Notes under the pieces: model-generated
Told to the model about the DNA's origin: nothing
Seen by the model: the letters and a program-made list of their open reading frames with translations, nothing else
The model's database searches: none
Shown: positions 12,735-25,038 of the stretch, piece by piece
Layout of the letters: each line of letters starts with the position of its first letter
How positions within the stretch are numbered: position 1 is the stretch's first letter
Position numbers and translations under genes: made by a program
Assembly (NCBI RefSeq): GCF_026914185.1
Contig: NC_070569.1
Coordinates: 4,154,001 to 4,218,000 of the forward strand
Origin: Puccinia triticina
Taxonomy: Eukaryota > Basidiomycota > Pucciniomycetes > Pucciniales > Pucciniaceae
Length of the DNA stretch: 64,000 nt
Reading direction: 5' to 3'

Positions 12735-14537
12735 CCATCTCACTCAGTAAATGGTCTGGCCCCATCACGCTGATGGGAATCACTTTTTGGGCCATCCAAC
12801 AATGGCCTGGTGCTTGCTCAGTGCAAAATAGAGCTTTCCATTTCAACAAGAAAAGCTCATTTTGAGTCCAAGGAGACCCCTGTGCTGAAGTGCTGTTGTT
12901 AACCCCGCTCACCATACAATGACAGCAGCTGCCCCAGCTCAAACATCATTTTCTCTACCCAACCACTCCAACAACCCTCTCCTGCAGAATGGCAAGCTTC
13001 ATGGAAAGTTTCCTTTTGTAGACTGGCAGGTAAAGGAGTCAGCCCACCAGGACTTGAAAACCAAAGTGCTTCCATTGACAAGTGCAGCTGCCTTGCATGC
13101 ATGAATAGCCAAATATTTTTTTTTTGGCTCTTTGGTTGAGTATTTTATTCATAATTGAGATCTTAAATAAAAACCCTTGTAAACAGGGACTTTGTATGTG
13201 CAATGGGCATTTGAATCAAGTCCAATTTGGCAGCTTGAAATAACCTGGCTGAGGATCTTATAGTCCTTCCAATTTTTCAGAGATTAGCACTTATCCATGA
13301 ATGAGGGTGTGTACCAATTGCAACTCCATGATTGCTTATACTCCTACCACCAAATCAATAAAGAATTTAAGATTTGATTTATCTCAACCAGGTAAATACC
13401 ATAACTTCAGCAGCATATCAGGTACAAATTGAGCTCAGCCCCATTTAGGCCCCATGTGGACACATCATAAATGTAGGTGTTATATTGCACAAATCATTAA
13501 CTAAAAGACAAACTATTCAAAATGTGGTACCTGTATTTTTTTCAGGCAAAGTGAACAACTGATCTTTATTTCCATCAGATTCAAAAAGATTCAGCTATCT
13601 TCAGTCTCATAACAGCAGTATTACACTTGTGGCCAATATGAAGTGTAATTTTGCTTTTGAGGTGCTGAAGATGGTCAAATTATTTCAATCTGATAATAGC
13701 TATTGAGCGGGTCAGGTTTGCTTGGGGTTATACCCAGGCCACTGCTCCAAGTATCATGGTGGCTTTGATGGAGACAAGATAGGCGCTATTTTAACTTGGC
13801 TTTTAGCTGAACCAAGCTCTAATGGTTTGTTTTTTATTTATTCAATGATTTGTGGAATATAACAGCTACATTTATGAGGTGTCTAACCAGGGCCTGATCA
13901 ATGGGGTTGCAAGTCAAACAAAAATGATCTGGGCCTGCATGCAGAGGGCAACAGTGAACAGGGATATCGAGAAACACGATTGGTATCAACCAGTACTGCC
14001 AAGACTCTGATCAAGATGTTGGCAAGCAGCGGGCCGACTGCTTGCAGCTTGCTAGCAATGTGACAGGATGGCTCCTTTGCATCTAAGGTAGGATGTTGTG
14101 TCGAAGGACTGCCGACTTGGCAGCCAAGCGGCCAGCGCGCGCTGTTCATTTTTCCCAGCCTCAGCACGCTGGATGCTAGTGGTTGCAGGTTGTTTTTGTT
14201 GAGTATGTTGGGAGCAGCTGGCCGGGGACAGCGCTGGAGGCTTGTCGGGTTGGCTGTGGGTGAGAATCGTGCGAGTGCGCCCAGTGTTTCTTCTCTGGGC
14301 TGATGTGCTGGCCCAGGGTTGCCCGGGAGGCTGCTGGGCTGGCGACGATCGCCCGGTCTGCTGGGCTCGGCTGCCGGGCGATGGCCGTGGGTGTAGCCAA
14401 CAGGGTTCTCGAGAGCAGGGTCTTTCTTCGCCTGGCTGGCGGGGTCGTCCTCGCCTGGTTCTTCCGCTCCCACATCATAAACACACTGACAACTGAGTTG
14501 GCCCCCCCCTCGGAAAACAAGCCAAGAAACAACCACC
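12735..14537. other. Intergenic stretch with an old miniature-element remnant
   Basis: No gene is evident before the NAA50 start codon. At about 13560-13700 a degraded inverted sequence (CAGCTATCTTCAGTCTC ... GGTGCTGAAGATGGTC, around GGCCAATATGAAGTG) matches the core of the palindromic element at 62204-62588. The last 300 bases before 14538 are GC-rich and probably hold the NAA50 promoter and 5' untranslated region. Confidence 0.5.
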
Positions 14538-15804
14538 ATGCCCCGGGGCTGCTGGCTGTCGCTCGTGCCCACAACCGACCAGCTGCCGACTGCTTCACCC
14601 TCCGCCAGCTCCGCCGCCGCCTCGCCCTCATCCGACACCACCACCAGCAGCAGCAGCCCGCCCACGCCCACCACACCCACACCCGCAACCACCTTCATCC
14701 CCTTCAGGAAGGCCGCCACCCCCCACCACCAGCACAGCCACAACCACCATCCCTCCCCGAACTCGTTCCTCAAACCCATGGTCCTCCAATCCCCGCCCCG
14801 CCGCAACAAGAAGTCTTCCGCCACCCACCCCCCGCCCAGCTCCTTCCACGTCCTGCCCCTCCTCGAATCCTCCAGCCCCTCTCCCAACAACCATCCTCGC
14901 TCGCGCTTCGAAGTCAGGTCCCTGCAGGTCTGCGATATCGAGAAAGTCAAGGAACTCCATGTATGATCTCGATCTCTGTCAACTGCCCCCAAAAACACAA
15001 GAAATTCACCATCAATTTTGTTTCTATTTTGGCGCGGGGGGTTTTTTTTTTTTTTTGGGCGATGATCGAACGCAGTGTGCAACGCTACCGGTGACCTATC
15101 CGAGCAGCTTCTTCTACAGTCTGTTGGGGAGTGATCCGAGCGAGAAGATCAGTCTGGTAGCCACGCTTCCGTCGACGAGTGTGCAAGGCTACTTCGACCT
15201 CCTGAGCACCCACCATCCCTCATCGATGCCGCTCGCGGGCAGCCCGGCCCACCACCATGGCCATCTGGCCCCACACCACGTCACCTCGCCCCTCTCCGGC
15301 CGCAAGCCGATCTCGCTCGATGTCGTCGGCTCCATCTCCGCCCGGCTCGCCTCCCCCCCCGCGCCCTCCGTCCGCATCCTCACCCTCTGCGTCAGCCCGG
15401 CCTACCGCAGGTTCGGCGTCGGCAGGCTGCTCCTCGACGCCCTCCTCAAGCAGATCCGGGCCCGCTTCGCCAGACTCGCCGCCCTCGCTACCCCCCAAGC
15501 CCCCCCCAAGATCCCCGTCAACCTCCACGTCCAGGCCTCCAACAGGGTCGCACACGCCTTCTACACCAGCGCGGGCTTCGTGGCCGTCTGCTTCAAACAG
15601 GCCTACTACTCCGACAACCCCCTCAAACCCCTCGATCCCGCACTCAAACACCCCTCCCGCAAACCCTCCATCCTACACCCTCCCCCTCCTGTGCCCCAGA
15701 ATACCAGCCTGGAGACGCCCCACCCTTCGGCACCGGACGATAGTGACTCTGAAACTGACGATATCGACGCCTGGTTCTTGGAACTGTCTATCGACTCCTC
15801 TTGA
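14538..15804 (+). CDS. NAA50: N-alpha-acetyltransferase NAA50-like (GNAT fold), 2 exons
   Basis: Exons are 14538-14960 and 15076-15804, both in phase 0, giving 383 residues. The intron has a GTATGA donor and a T-rich tract before the acceptor. The start codon lies in a good context (AACCACCATG). After a Pro/Ser-rich N-terminal extension of about 130 residues comes a GNAT domain: IEKVKELHCATLPVTYPSSF (substrate-side region typical of NAA50), VSPAYRRFGVGRLLLDALL with the acetyl-CoA-binding R-R-x-G-x-G (about residue 252), and NLHVQASNRVAHAFYTSAGF (about residue 292). The family acetylates protein N-termini starting with Met plus a hydrophobic residue, usually with the NatA complex. The acidic tail is extra. 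The acetyltransferase call is firm; NAA50 over another GNAT rests on the VTYP and LHVQ.SN motifs. Confidence 0.88.
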
Positions 15805-18339
15805 TCCTCCCTCTCTTCCACTTCCATTCCCAAAATAATATCCATTTGTCGTATTTGTTTCCCATTCACAAGAAATCAAGCCATGTTTGTCCACTCTTTC
15901 CCATCCTCCCCACTCAATCACCATCATCATCGGTACAACTATGCTCATTCCCCTCTCTCTCTCTCTCAGGTATGCTTCGTTTATGCCAAGTCTGAGTAAG
16001 AAAAGAGGAAGAGACAGATAAGAATTTTTTACCCACCATCACTCGTCTTTTAGTAATCGGATGACATACTTTGATGCCTATTCTCATGGTAGAGGAATCC
16101 CATATAACAATAGAGCTGGTTGGGCACACATACATTACATTAGTTCAATCAGCTTATACGTCTTGTTTCTTGGACCCTGTGCTGTTTCTACTTCTTGGGC
16201 GATGTTCTTCTTTTGTGTAGTTTTTGATCGTCGTCAGGCCGCTTTGGCCCCGCTTTGTATTCCTGTCCATCATTCCATCATCTTCCTTCTTGGCCATCAT
16301 GTGCCCATATGTCTTCTTCTGCCAACAAGTCTATTTTCGGAATGTCCGGATCGGCTGGAATGGGTGCATGGGGGCTTGCACAGCCTTCGAACAAGTTTAA
16401 CGCCCAGGCTTGCCGCCAGCTGCCTCCTGCCATCAGACTCGGAGCTCCAAACACACAACAAGGCCCGGCTTTTCCCCAGTTTTCAACCAGCTCATCAGTT
16501 CGCTCCATTCAAGCTACCGTGCGATCCAGGCTCCAGCACAAATATGTTGACTCCTTTGCCTAAGAATGTACAACAAACGTGACACGGAATCCATCTGCTT
16601 GTGAATACCAGGACTCTTCGTGAGCCTGTCATGGCAAAAGCAACTGGGTCAGCTGTTTGCAGTTGTGGGATGGGGTGTCTGAACGTCTGCAGGGCGGCCT
16701 GGGCACCAGACATCCGCGCGCCGGCTCCCCGCACATTTCTGTGACCAGGAGGCCGGATCTCTTGCGGGCGCTGAGGCTGTACAGCCTTGGTGGCCAGACC
16801 AGTGACCAGGAGGAAACCCTCCTTATACAACCTCTGCGACCGGTGAGAAAGGCCTTGGGTACCCGGATACAAGTGGGTGTACCTGGGTGACCATCTCTAA
16901 ACCAGTTCACATGTCCTGAGGGAAGCTTGCGGTATTCACTCCAACCTTTCTCCATGGGTTTACTCTACCAAGCTTCAATAGAGGGGTCCACACTAGAACT
17001 TTAAAAGAACTTTGGAGCCCATTTCAAGGCCTTTGTGGACAACTTTTATTAAAAATATGAACTGTCCCCATTTGGGTGTTCCTTGGCAATCAGAGCAGCT
17101 TCTAAGTTTTTGAAAAGGTTGTTCATAAAGTCGTTAAAATGGGCTCTAATGTTCTTCTTAATTTCTATTGTGAACCCCCTGCGCAGTCACTGTGTAATGT
17201 GCACAGTAATTGTGCCAGAAAAGTCACTATGCAAAGTTTATCAGGTGGAGTTACAACAGCAGCTTGGTTGGAGCGTCTTGCATGTCAATTGTGAGCATTG
17301 GCCCAGTTTTTGCGGTGTATCCCACTTTGAAGATTGGGCCATGAGACACGCGGGTTCAGAAATTGCTCTAACCCTGCCCTTAGTATCTTACGAACAATCT
17401 AATATAGATGGATGGCATGATAAAATTGAATTCATCTGGTAACAATCATGTTGTTTGACATTTATCCCACAGTAACTTAAGTTGTTTAGATCTTTATTTG
17501 AGTTCATGGGCAATAGCCAAGATAGGAGTTACAAATGGGACAGTCCCATATTGTTTCCCTAGTTTACAGCTGGAAAAAGTTGATGCTTCATAAAGGCAAG
17601 GAGATGCATGAATCAACACATGGAAGCAATGTTTTGAGTCATGAGAGTGAGAAATATTTTAGATTGGAGGACTTTTTGTTGATCTGGAAACCCCAATTTT
17701 CTCAGATCTCACAGGAAAATGTAGGCGGATCTAGGGTTTGGGACAATCTAGCCTAGATTACCTTGCAAAATCTGGACAAATCTGAGTTCCTAGATTGACA
17801 GCAAGTCCTCCATTATTTGGCATCAGACAAAAATTACAAATAAAGGAATCAAAACATTGGTTGGTGATGTCTGGTTTACACAGGTCCCTGGCAAGCCTCT
17901 ACTGAACAGGCTCATGTAATCCATAGAAATACAACTTTTGTTTCCAAAATGATGCTCATGGAAATTTGCAATTTGATGCGCCCCATTTGGATGCCCCATA
18001 ATATGTGATAAATGTGTGTATTTATCATGTGCAACCCCCGGGGGCTCACAAAATTTGGTGGAGACAGGGGGAAAACTTTGGGTTGCTTGTGATAAATTTC
18101 CCCATTTAGTGTCGCACATGTACTCAGTTGCCATTTCATGTCAGAGATAAAATCAATAATGACCAAAAATTGTGGTTGTTCATTGAACAGTTTGTTGGGT
18201 CATGATTTGGGGCTATGTAATTTCTTTCCGTCTTGTGTGATTTGACCAATTAACCAGATAAATATACAAAGAAAGCCCAACAACATTAACACTTTTGAGA
18301 TTCTTGATCGAGCTCCTGTGTGGAGGCCTGTCCGGTTAG
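15805..18339. other. Intergenic, repeat-derived stretch
   Basis: No gene could be supported. A frame at 16255-16563 is open but has no recognisable domain. At about 16856-16897 lies a sequence with GGGTACCCGG and ending GGTGACCATCTCTA, close to the right end of the hAT element at 12726, so probably a remnant end. At about 17180-17320 is a degraded copy of the CACTGC-type miniature element (motifs CAGTCACTGTG and GTGCACAGTAATTGTG). A small inverted-repeat element is at 17665-17812. Confidence 0.5.
17665..17812. mobile_element. Miniature element, GGAGGACTT family, copy 1
   Basis: This 148-bp AT-rich element starts TGGAGGACTT and ends AAGTCCTCCA. Its body shares CAGATCT and AATCTGAGTTCC.AGATTGAC with the better-preserved element at 58609-58857. 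No clear target duplication is visible. Confidence 0.6.
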
Positions 18340-19134
18340 TTAGTTCCTCATCATGACAATATTTCCTGAAAATAAGAATCCAATTTTCAAGAATAGGTTA
18401 TAAGCTTTTTTGGCATGACAACACTAGTAAATTAGGCAAGGGATAATCTTACCACAGGCGATGCGGGCTTTGCCGTCATGAATTACTAATCCTCGGCCAA
18501 CAATTCCATTTTCCGGTGCGTTGAAATTTAAGGTGTTATCGGTGTAAGCCAAATGAACGACACGCTTGCCCCCTGGTAAGAGTCCATGTTTCCCGCTTAG
18601 GTCCTGTAAAAGCAAGTTCCGTAGTAAGTTTGGTTTCGGTCTTGAATCAATTTCAGCTAAGACTGCGTACCCCTTCCTGACATGCTCGTGGAAGCGACGG
18701 ATTACACGGCACAGAGTCGGGTATTCCATTTGGAGTCAAATGTCCACCAGCAGCCTCGCAATTACCATCGGCTCCTATCGGATTAGTGTGGACTGTCATA
18801 GGAAGATCAATTATGCATCAGGCGTCTTTTCTGCGTAGATCAACTGGTAGTGCAACGACTTACTGTGATAAGCATGTTCGGTGTGAGGAAGCAAGTTATC
18901 GAGTCCATATACTATGACTTCAACTTGAACATCTGTCAAGTTTGTACCGCGGAACTCGACGAGACCGTAGATGGGTGCTCCTATCGGGCTCATCAGTATC
19001 GCTCGGGCATGCATTGGCTGGGCCCCGGAGCGAAGTGTGCTTGGCTGGAAAGGAGTCTGAGGAGTCTGGGGATGTCCTTGTGAGTACTTGCAGAGGAAGA
19101 GCCAAACCGATCCGGAGATAAACGAGAAGCGCAT
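18340..19134 (-). CDS. Secreted superoxide dismutase, copper-only type, 4 exons
   Basis: Exons are 19134-18864, 18792-18671, 18603-18453 and 18365-18340 (189 residues, phases consistent). It disproportionates superoxide, probably outside the cell: a hydrophobic N-terminus (MRFSFISGSVWLFLC) suggests a signal peptide. The SOD beta-barrel core shows copper ligands His90 and His92 (AYHIHTNP), His108 (GGHLTP) and His173 (GRGLVIH), the active-site arginine Arg178 and the cysteine pair Cys102/Cys181. Two of the usual zinc-binding histidines are absent: the stretch between GGHL and GDLSGKHG has cysteines (PCNPSLPRACQEG) instead. The electrostatic loop before KARIACG is short. Both traits are those of fungal Sod5-like copper-only enzymes. 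It is divergent from the secreted protein gene starting at 19936. Confidence 0.9.
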
Positions 19135-19935
19135 CTCGATGTGAGCTGTCGTGGACTGGTTGAACTGAACTGGTAATTGGAGGCTGTCAAGTAGAAAAGT
19201 GGAAACTATGAAGCGCAAAGGTTGCGATTAATCTCAATCCAAGATTTCCGAGGAGTGAATGATGCAAATTATATGTGATTGAAAAGAAATGAGTAAAAAA
19301 AGATGCTATACTATTAATCTAGAGGGAAGAAGCCAGCTTCAAATTCAAGTGGATGTGATACTAGGGAGTGGACAGAGGAAGAAGTGATACAACAAGACGG
19401 AAAGACATCCTACTTCTCTGCACTTTTAAGGTCAGATTCAGTTCTCCAAGGCGCTTTCGCCTTAGACAGCAATCGCTCCGGTTGGCCTGGGTTTGCATGC
19501 CTTGCCCGCAGGCGTAGTTGAACGCCGAGTGGGAGATGTTCGTTGTTACCAGTCCAAAAATCGCTCGATGTTACCATTACCCAATCCCCTTCCAGCCCCA
19601 GGCCGGTCCATCTCCAGGCTGCAGAAGTCCTCAAGACGATAGCAAAACGCGCTCATCTGGGCTGGTTTGGCAAAAAATGCCAAGATGGGGAGCCCAATGC
19701 TTTACAAAACTCTTCTAATCCACTGATTCGAGCTTCACAGTCACTAGAGAGGGTAAAACAGATCTCAGAATGGATTCATCCGTTTCACTCGAAACGTAGG
19801 GTGAAGTATTCAGCAGTGAATGCCAATCCGCTGTACATATTCGAGTTCTTTTGGCCCAACGAGCCGCCTCCCTTTGCCCGCTCGAGCAAGGTCATCCAGC
19901 GCGAGCAAAAATCGTTCAAAAAAAAAACATCAAGA
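19135..19935. promoter_or_regulatory. Shared intergenic region between divergent SOD and effector-like genes
   Basis: About 800 bp separate the two start codons, so both promoters must lie here. The frame of the plus-strand gene stays open upstream to 19543, but the ATG at 19936 is followed at once by a good signal peptide, so I treat 19543-19935 as 5' untranslated. No shared palindrome or TATA box stands out. Confidence 0.5.
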
Positions 19936-22689
19936 ATGATACACCGGGATTGCGCTTTACTTCTGCTTTCCGTCTGGGCTCTTGGCCAAGTCTCATGTAA
20001 CGACTTGAATCCGATCGATCGGGCCGGCAGAAGCTTTGACATCTTACCGCTGTCGAGACCAGAGAACCATGAGCGGGAAGACTTTTCAAATGCCGAGCCA
20101 CTATCACTGTTTCCCATCTCTGCTGGGGAAACGAAAGACGACCGGAATCGAGCTCAAGCCCAGGTTCCCACCAGTCCGGGACCATTACTCACCCTTGGCG
20201 GGTACCATGCAGACGAGTACCGTGAAGATCTTTCGGCCAACAATGAGCAGTCAACCCCTGATCACGAACTTCTATCTCTGTTTCCCCTCGCTCCTGGGGG
20301 AGCAAGAGCCGACCACGAACAACATTGGGACATTCTCCCTGGCCGGGAAGGCCTCGTTCCAAACAGTCCGGGACCAACCAACTCCGATAGCCCCAGCTTT
20401 CTGAGGTTGGCAACTCGGTTTGACGAGGCCAGGCCGAACTCACCAACCCACAAAGAGAACCGTGAAGGGACACGCTCCGTGTCTCGGAACGATCTCCAAA
20501 CAGCGCCGCCTATGGATGTGATAGCTGAGAAGCCTCTCAGCGATTCCGAAAAGACCATGCATGTTCATCATTCGGACTCGAGAAGTGAACAAGAAGAAGT
20601 AAGCTATTCCTCTCCCCAAGTTCTTGCTGAAGGAGGCCATGTTTCAAACAACCCAGGACCAACAAACACCGGTTCCCGGGAAGAGCCTCAGCCAGAAGCT
20701 ATCGTGGCGCCGGGGGAGAGATTAAACAGTCGGAAACGAGTTCGGGAGAGTCTTTCTGAGGAAGACCACGTTCAAAACCGCCCAAGACTAAGTGACTCAC
20801 CTGAAGATGGACATCGCCAAGATCTTTCCCGCGACGATAGAGAGCAGCCAGCCCTAGATGTGGCAAGCACCAGTTTTCCGAGCTCGACAACTCGGCTCGA
20901 CGCGGCAAGGGATTCACCAACTCATGAAGAGCCAGGAGGTCCGGTGTCTCAGAACAACCTGCAAACAGCGCCGCCTATCGTTGTGATAGATGAAACGTCT
21001 TCCAGTAGTGAAGAGACCAGGCCTAATCCTCAATCGGGCCCCTCTTCAACGTCAAAAACAAGAAATGAGCCAGAAAAAGTATCTGACAAGAGTCTCGCGG
21101 CCGGAGGTCACGGCCCAAACTCTCCCGGACCCATCATCACCAGCACTCGTGACAAGCCCCAGCCAGAAGTGATCGTCGTCTCTGAGGAAGGAACAAGCAG
21201 CCGGAAACGATTGTGGGAGATTATTTCCAAGGAACGATATCTCCTAGAACAACTGCGGGACATCAGATTACTAAAGAGCAAAGCACTGCTGGAGGAGCGT
21301 TGGGTCAGAAGACGACGGAGGCGATTTCCCGGGCTTGATGGAAGCCGCAGGTCTCCAAGCTCCACATCTCGGCCCGGCAGGGCCAGGCTGGACTTACCAA
21401 ACCCCGAAGAGCCAGGCTCGGTGTTTCGGAACAATGTACAAACAGCTGCACCTATGGATTTGACGGCTGTAAATTCTCTCCGTCACTCTCCAAAGACCAC
21501 ATCAAATGCCCAATCGAGCTCTCCTCCAATACCAAAAACAAAACGTGAACGAGTAGAAGTAAGTTCTTCTTCTCTCCAGAGTCAGCAAATCATTAATTTT
21601 TAAATATGTGCCTCCTCTGATCCCTGTGCGACCCAATCCACACAGTTTTGGAAAGAATTATCAAAGCGAGCTCTACAATGGACCCCACCGATGATTAGCG
21701 ACCCAGCTAAGAGCGAGCAAGCGAAGCTTGCTGCATATTTCATGGCAATTCACTTTATAAGAGCACTCTCAAACATTTCGGGAAAGGCTTCCTTGGAACA
21801 TTTACACCAATCAAAACACATCTTGCTTCCGTTTGCCTATAGATTATTGATGAAACCGCTTAACAATGAGAACTGGGCAAGGATTCTTCTGGTATGGCGT
21901 AACCTGTGGAATGAGGGAACGGTCAGTATTGAAAATGAGTATAGAAGGCAACCGGTCGCTGAAGTCTTGAGGAAATTTCTCTGGATCTCGAATTTCATCG
22001 ATGAAGCAACCCTTCCTGAATTATATAGAGGCGTGAAGGAAAATCATGTGCTCCGTTTGGCACGACCTGAAAGCAGAATTTTGGGCGTATTATCGGATGG
22101 AAGATCGGCTGGCAGTGGGAAGGTAATATTGGGTCCCAGGCGACAGGCCGACCTGGACTACTTGAGAAAACTTCGAATTCAGGAGTGCTATGAAGGAAAT
22201 CAAAATTCGGCCGAAGCTCCGGTGTGGGAATCAGAGTCTCCGATCTCGAGGTTTGTACTGGGTAAATTGGAGATGCAAGCAATCACTCTCAAGCCTAAGG
22301 ATATTGAGAACTGGAACCAGGAAGCAAAGTGGAGGAATCTCTTTTACGATACCACCTGGAATAAAATAGCCAAAAAATCAGATGGCCCGGTACCTGCAGT
22401 ACCATGCAGTTACCTCCCAGCCTATCCTCCAGGGCTAGCGTCAATGATCGGATTCATCTTTGAAGAGACTGGTTTTGATAACGCAGCGGATCTCCGAGTT
22501 CCAGCTCCGCCCTATCCTTCTTCAGGCTGGGAAAAACTCATTAGGGACCGTGATAGTCAGCTTCAAAAGAATGATATAGCTTCTTCAAAACATGAAAGCG
22601 CTAGTTTGTTGCCCGAAAGGCTACATCGGTGGTTTGATGAAAAATTCAAGGAAGCTCAACGACAGAAAAAGGGAAGAAAGCTAGTTTAA
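19936..22689 (+). CDS. Secreted repeat-containing protein, effector candidate, 2 exons
   Basis: Exons are 19936-21558 and 21646-22689, joined in phase 0 across an 87-bp intron, giving 888 residues. I do not recognise a known domain. Residues 1-21 (MIHRDCALLLLSVWALGQVSC) form a clear signal peptide. Residues about 22-540 are disordered and Ser/Pro/Glu-rich, with about two and a half diverged repeats: LQTAPPM at 187, LQTAPPI at 342 and VQTAAPM at 501 mark a period of 155-159 residues. NSPGP-type motifs and basic clusters SRKRVRE, SRKRLWE and RRRRRR recur in step. Residues 542-888 look globular and helical (AKLAAYFMAIHFIRALSN, WARILLVWRNLWNEG) and end in a basic tail. Secretion signal plus nuclear-localisation-like clusters fit a rust effector; that function is inference. 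Confidence 0.8.
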
Positions 22690-22881
22690 TTGGATTAGCC
22701 TTTCATTATCCATATTCAAATCCCAAGTCAAGTTCCTCTTGATGGTTGTTCAACGCCAGACCATTCTTCTTCTTCTTCTTTTGACTATTTGAGTTTTGCC
22801 ATTTTGGGTAACCTGTTCCCTTTCTTTTGACTGTTTCATCAAATCTCTAGTTCATGTGGTTGTACATACATGTGTTTGTAG
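22690..22881. other. 3' region of the secreted protein gene
   Basis: T-rich sequence after the stop codon with a (TTC)n run near 22766-22780, probably the 3' untranslated region. Confidence 0.5.
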
Positions 22882-23244
22882 TTGGAGTCCTCTCAACAAA
22901 CCTCTGGAGCCAATTCTTCACTTGCCCAAGTCATGATTATTTATGTTGTTTGGTGGGAAGGTCAAGAAGAATTTACATGGATTGAATCTCTATGCAGGAA
23001 GTCATTTGTGCAAGAGGACAACCCTCCATGTGATCCATGGTGGCCCGTGGAACTAGTGATTGACAGGGTGCCCAAGCAGGAAGCTAGAGGAGCAGTATCA
23101 TCATTCCTTGAATCATTGAATCTGTTGGATAATTTTGTTGTCTTTACTGACAGTTCTGCCCATCCCAAGGAAGGCCTAGGCGTGGCAGAGACCTGGTCCA
23201 ATAGCAGGTATTCCAAGATGGCATTTTTGGGCCCAACGGTGTAG
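22882..23244 (+). pseudogene. Remnant of a non-LTR retrotransposon, RNase H region
   Basis: A 120-codon open frame without an ATG start contains DNFVVFTDSSAHPKEGLGVA, which resembles the start of the RNase H domain (first catalytic aspartate in FTDSS) of fungal LINE elements. The preceding WWPVELVIDRVPKQEA resembles the linker between reverse transcriptase and RNase H in such elements. The frame stops at 23244, soon after the motif, so the copy is truncated and inactive. Confidence 0.5.
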
Positions 23245-25038
23245 GGACTCTTGTGGGAGACTAAATGTTTATTTGGTGAAAATATCCTCTGAGGGGGAAA
23301 TAAATTGCTAATAGGTTGAAAGGCTATTACAACTTACGGGTGGTTTGAAAGACCTGCCCCTCTAATGGTACTATGCAAATAACTAAGAGTCTTGTAATCA
23401 ATATTTATAAAGATGTGGCTGATTCCAAGATAGATCTTACTTTTGTATAGTAATCTCTATCAGACCTAGATTCCTCAAATCACTATTCTTGCAGATCTGT
23501 TACAACTTCTGATGATGGGGGGATAATGTAATCCAGTGGGATTAATTATGTAAAATACAATTGTTGCTGGTGATGGGTTGTTGATGAGAAGGTTGGTAAT
23601 GATCTCTTCCTTAAGCAATCTCTTGATAAGGCACTTTAATCAATACTAGAGCTCCTGATTGCTACTACTACTACCACTACTGTTTGTTATAATTTTTGAT
23701 GATGAAGTTGGTAATAATCTCTTCCTTAACAATCTCTTGATAAGGCACTTTAATTACTACTAGAGCTCCTGACTACTGCTACTACTACTGACTCAAACTT
23801 AACACTACCACTACCACTACCACTACTACCAAGCTACCACTAAACTACCAATGTAACTAAACTAACCACTGTGACCAAACCTTCCTAGGCTGATGGTGAA
23901 AAGATCTGATGAGGGGGGGAAAGAGGCCTCCTTATATATTGAAGGGTGAGGGAATTTATCTCCAGGGGAACTCCTTGTGAGGGCTATTTTCTGCAGGGGA
24001 TATCAGTTGCACAGCAAGATATGCATGTGTTGCACTGCCTGCCAAACAATGAGGTAATGGATTCTGCAGGAGGGGATATCAGTTGCACAGCAATATATGC
24101 ATGTGTTGCACTGACTGCCAAACAATAATGTAATTGACTCTGCAGGAAACTCCTTGAACACCTTATCTGCCTGCATATGCTGCACTGCATGATATCATGT
24201 GTTGCTAGGTGACCCAAACAACCTTCCGTAACCTACCATATGCCTGCATGTCCAGCTGTTGCCTTCTTCCATCCAGAATATTGGGGGTCAAAGCCTCTCC
24301 TCCCACCTTGCTTCTTCCTTACTTCTTCCTCCCCACCTGATTAATACTTCCATCCATATCCCATCATACTGAATCCTAGACCCTTATAAAGTAATATACC
24401 ACCCTTATAAAGATAATATACCCTTATACAAGTAATATACCCTTATAACACTGCCTTACTTGATACACCACACCATCCTCCCTTCCATTCCCGGTTGATA
24501 CATGTGCTCCCAATACCTTCCACCTCTTCTATTGATACACCACACCATCCTCCCTTCCATTCCTGTTTGAGACATGTGCTCCCAATACCTTCCACCTCTT
24601 CTATTGATACACCCTTCCACCTCCCTGCCATCCTACCTAGTCATGGTCCTCCATTCCATCCCTGATCACGCCATCCATCCTACATAATCCTAGTCTGCCA
24701 TTCCATCCGTGATAACACCATCCATCATCCATCCGTCTGTAATGACTCCATCCCTCCCATGTACACATACACTGCTTGTATTATATATAACTTCCTCCTC
24801 TTATAATGCATGATAGCTGTATCTATTCTGTCCCAATACCTCTGCAATGTGCTTTTGGCATTGTCACGCCAATGGAGCACCACAACGGTTTACACCACGG
24901 CTCATCCCAAGTCAACGTAAACATTGCCTTCTGGTGGATATGTATCCTTTGATTGCATAGACTGATCAGGACTCAGTTGATTTGTTGTTGGCTTTCACAA
25001 TAAGCTCAAAAAGAGAAGTTGGTTGGGATTCTTACATA
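23245..25038. repeat. Non-coding stretch with two tandem-repeat blocks
   Basis: No gene seen. At about 23993-24145 a 76-bp unit (ATATCAGTTGCACAGCA ... TGCCAAACAATGAGG) is present twice. At 24461-24604 a 72-bp unit starting TGATACACCACACCATCCTC is present twice, with a partial third copy. (ACT)n-rich DNA lies around 23660-23860. The pyrimidine-rich, ATCC-rich DNA at 24250-24770 has the look of old repeats. Confidence 0.6.

Noticed and set aside
13898..15082. 394-codon open frame on the minus strand
   Set aside because: It lies opposite the first NAA50 exon and its GC-rich promoter. Composition is low-complexity and no domain is seen, while the plus-strand frame encodes a clear acetyltransferase with an intron in phase.
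16255..16563. 102-codon frame as a gene
   Set aside because: It has no domain, splice partners or conserved motif, and it lies among repeat remnants.
19543..19935. Upstream extension of the secreted repeat protein's frame
   Set aside because: The frame is open, but the ATG at 19936 is followed at once by a good signal peptide, which would be buried by the extension.
23993..24604. Regularly spaced repeats as a possible CRISPR array
   Set aside because: The units are whole tandem duplications of 76 and 72 bp without unique spacers, and the genome is eukaryotic.
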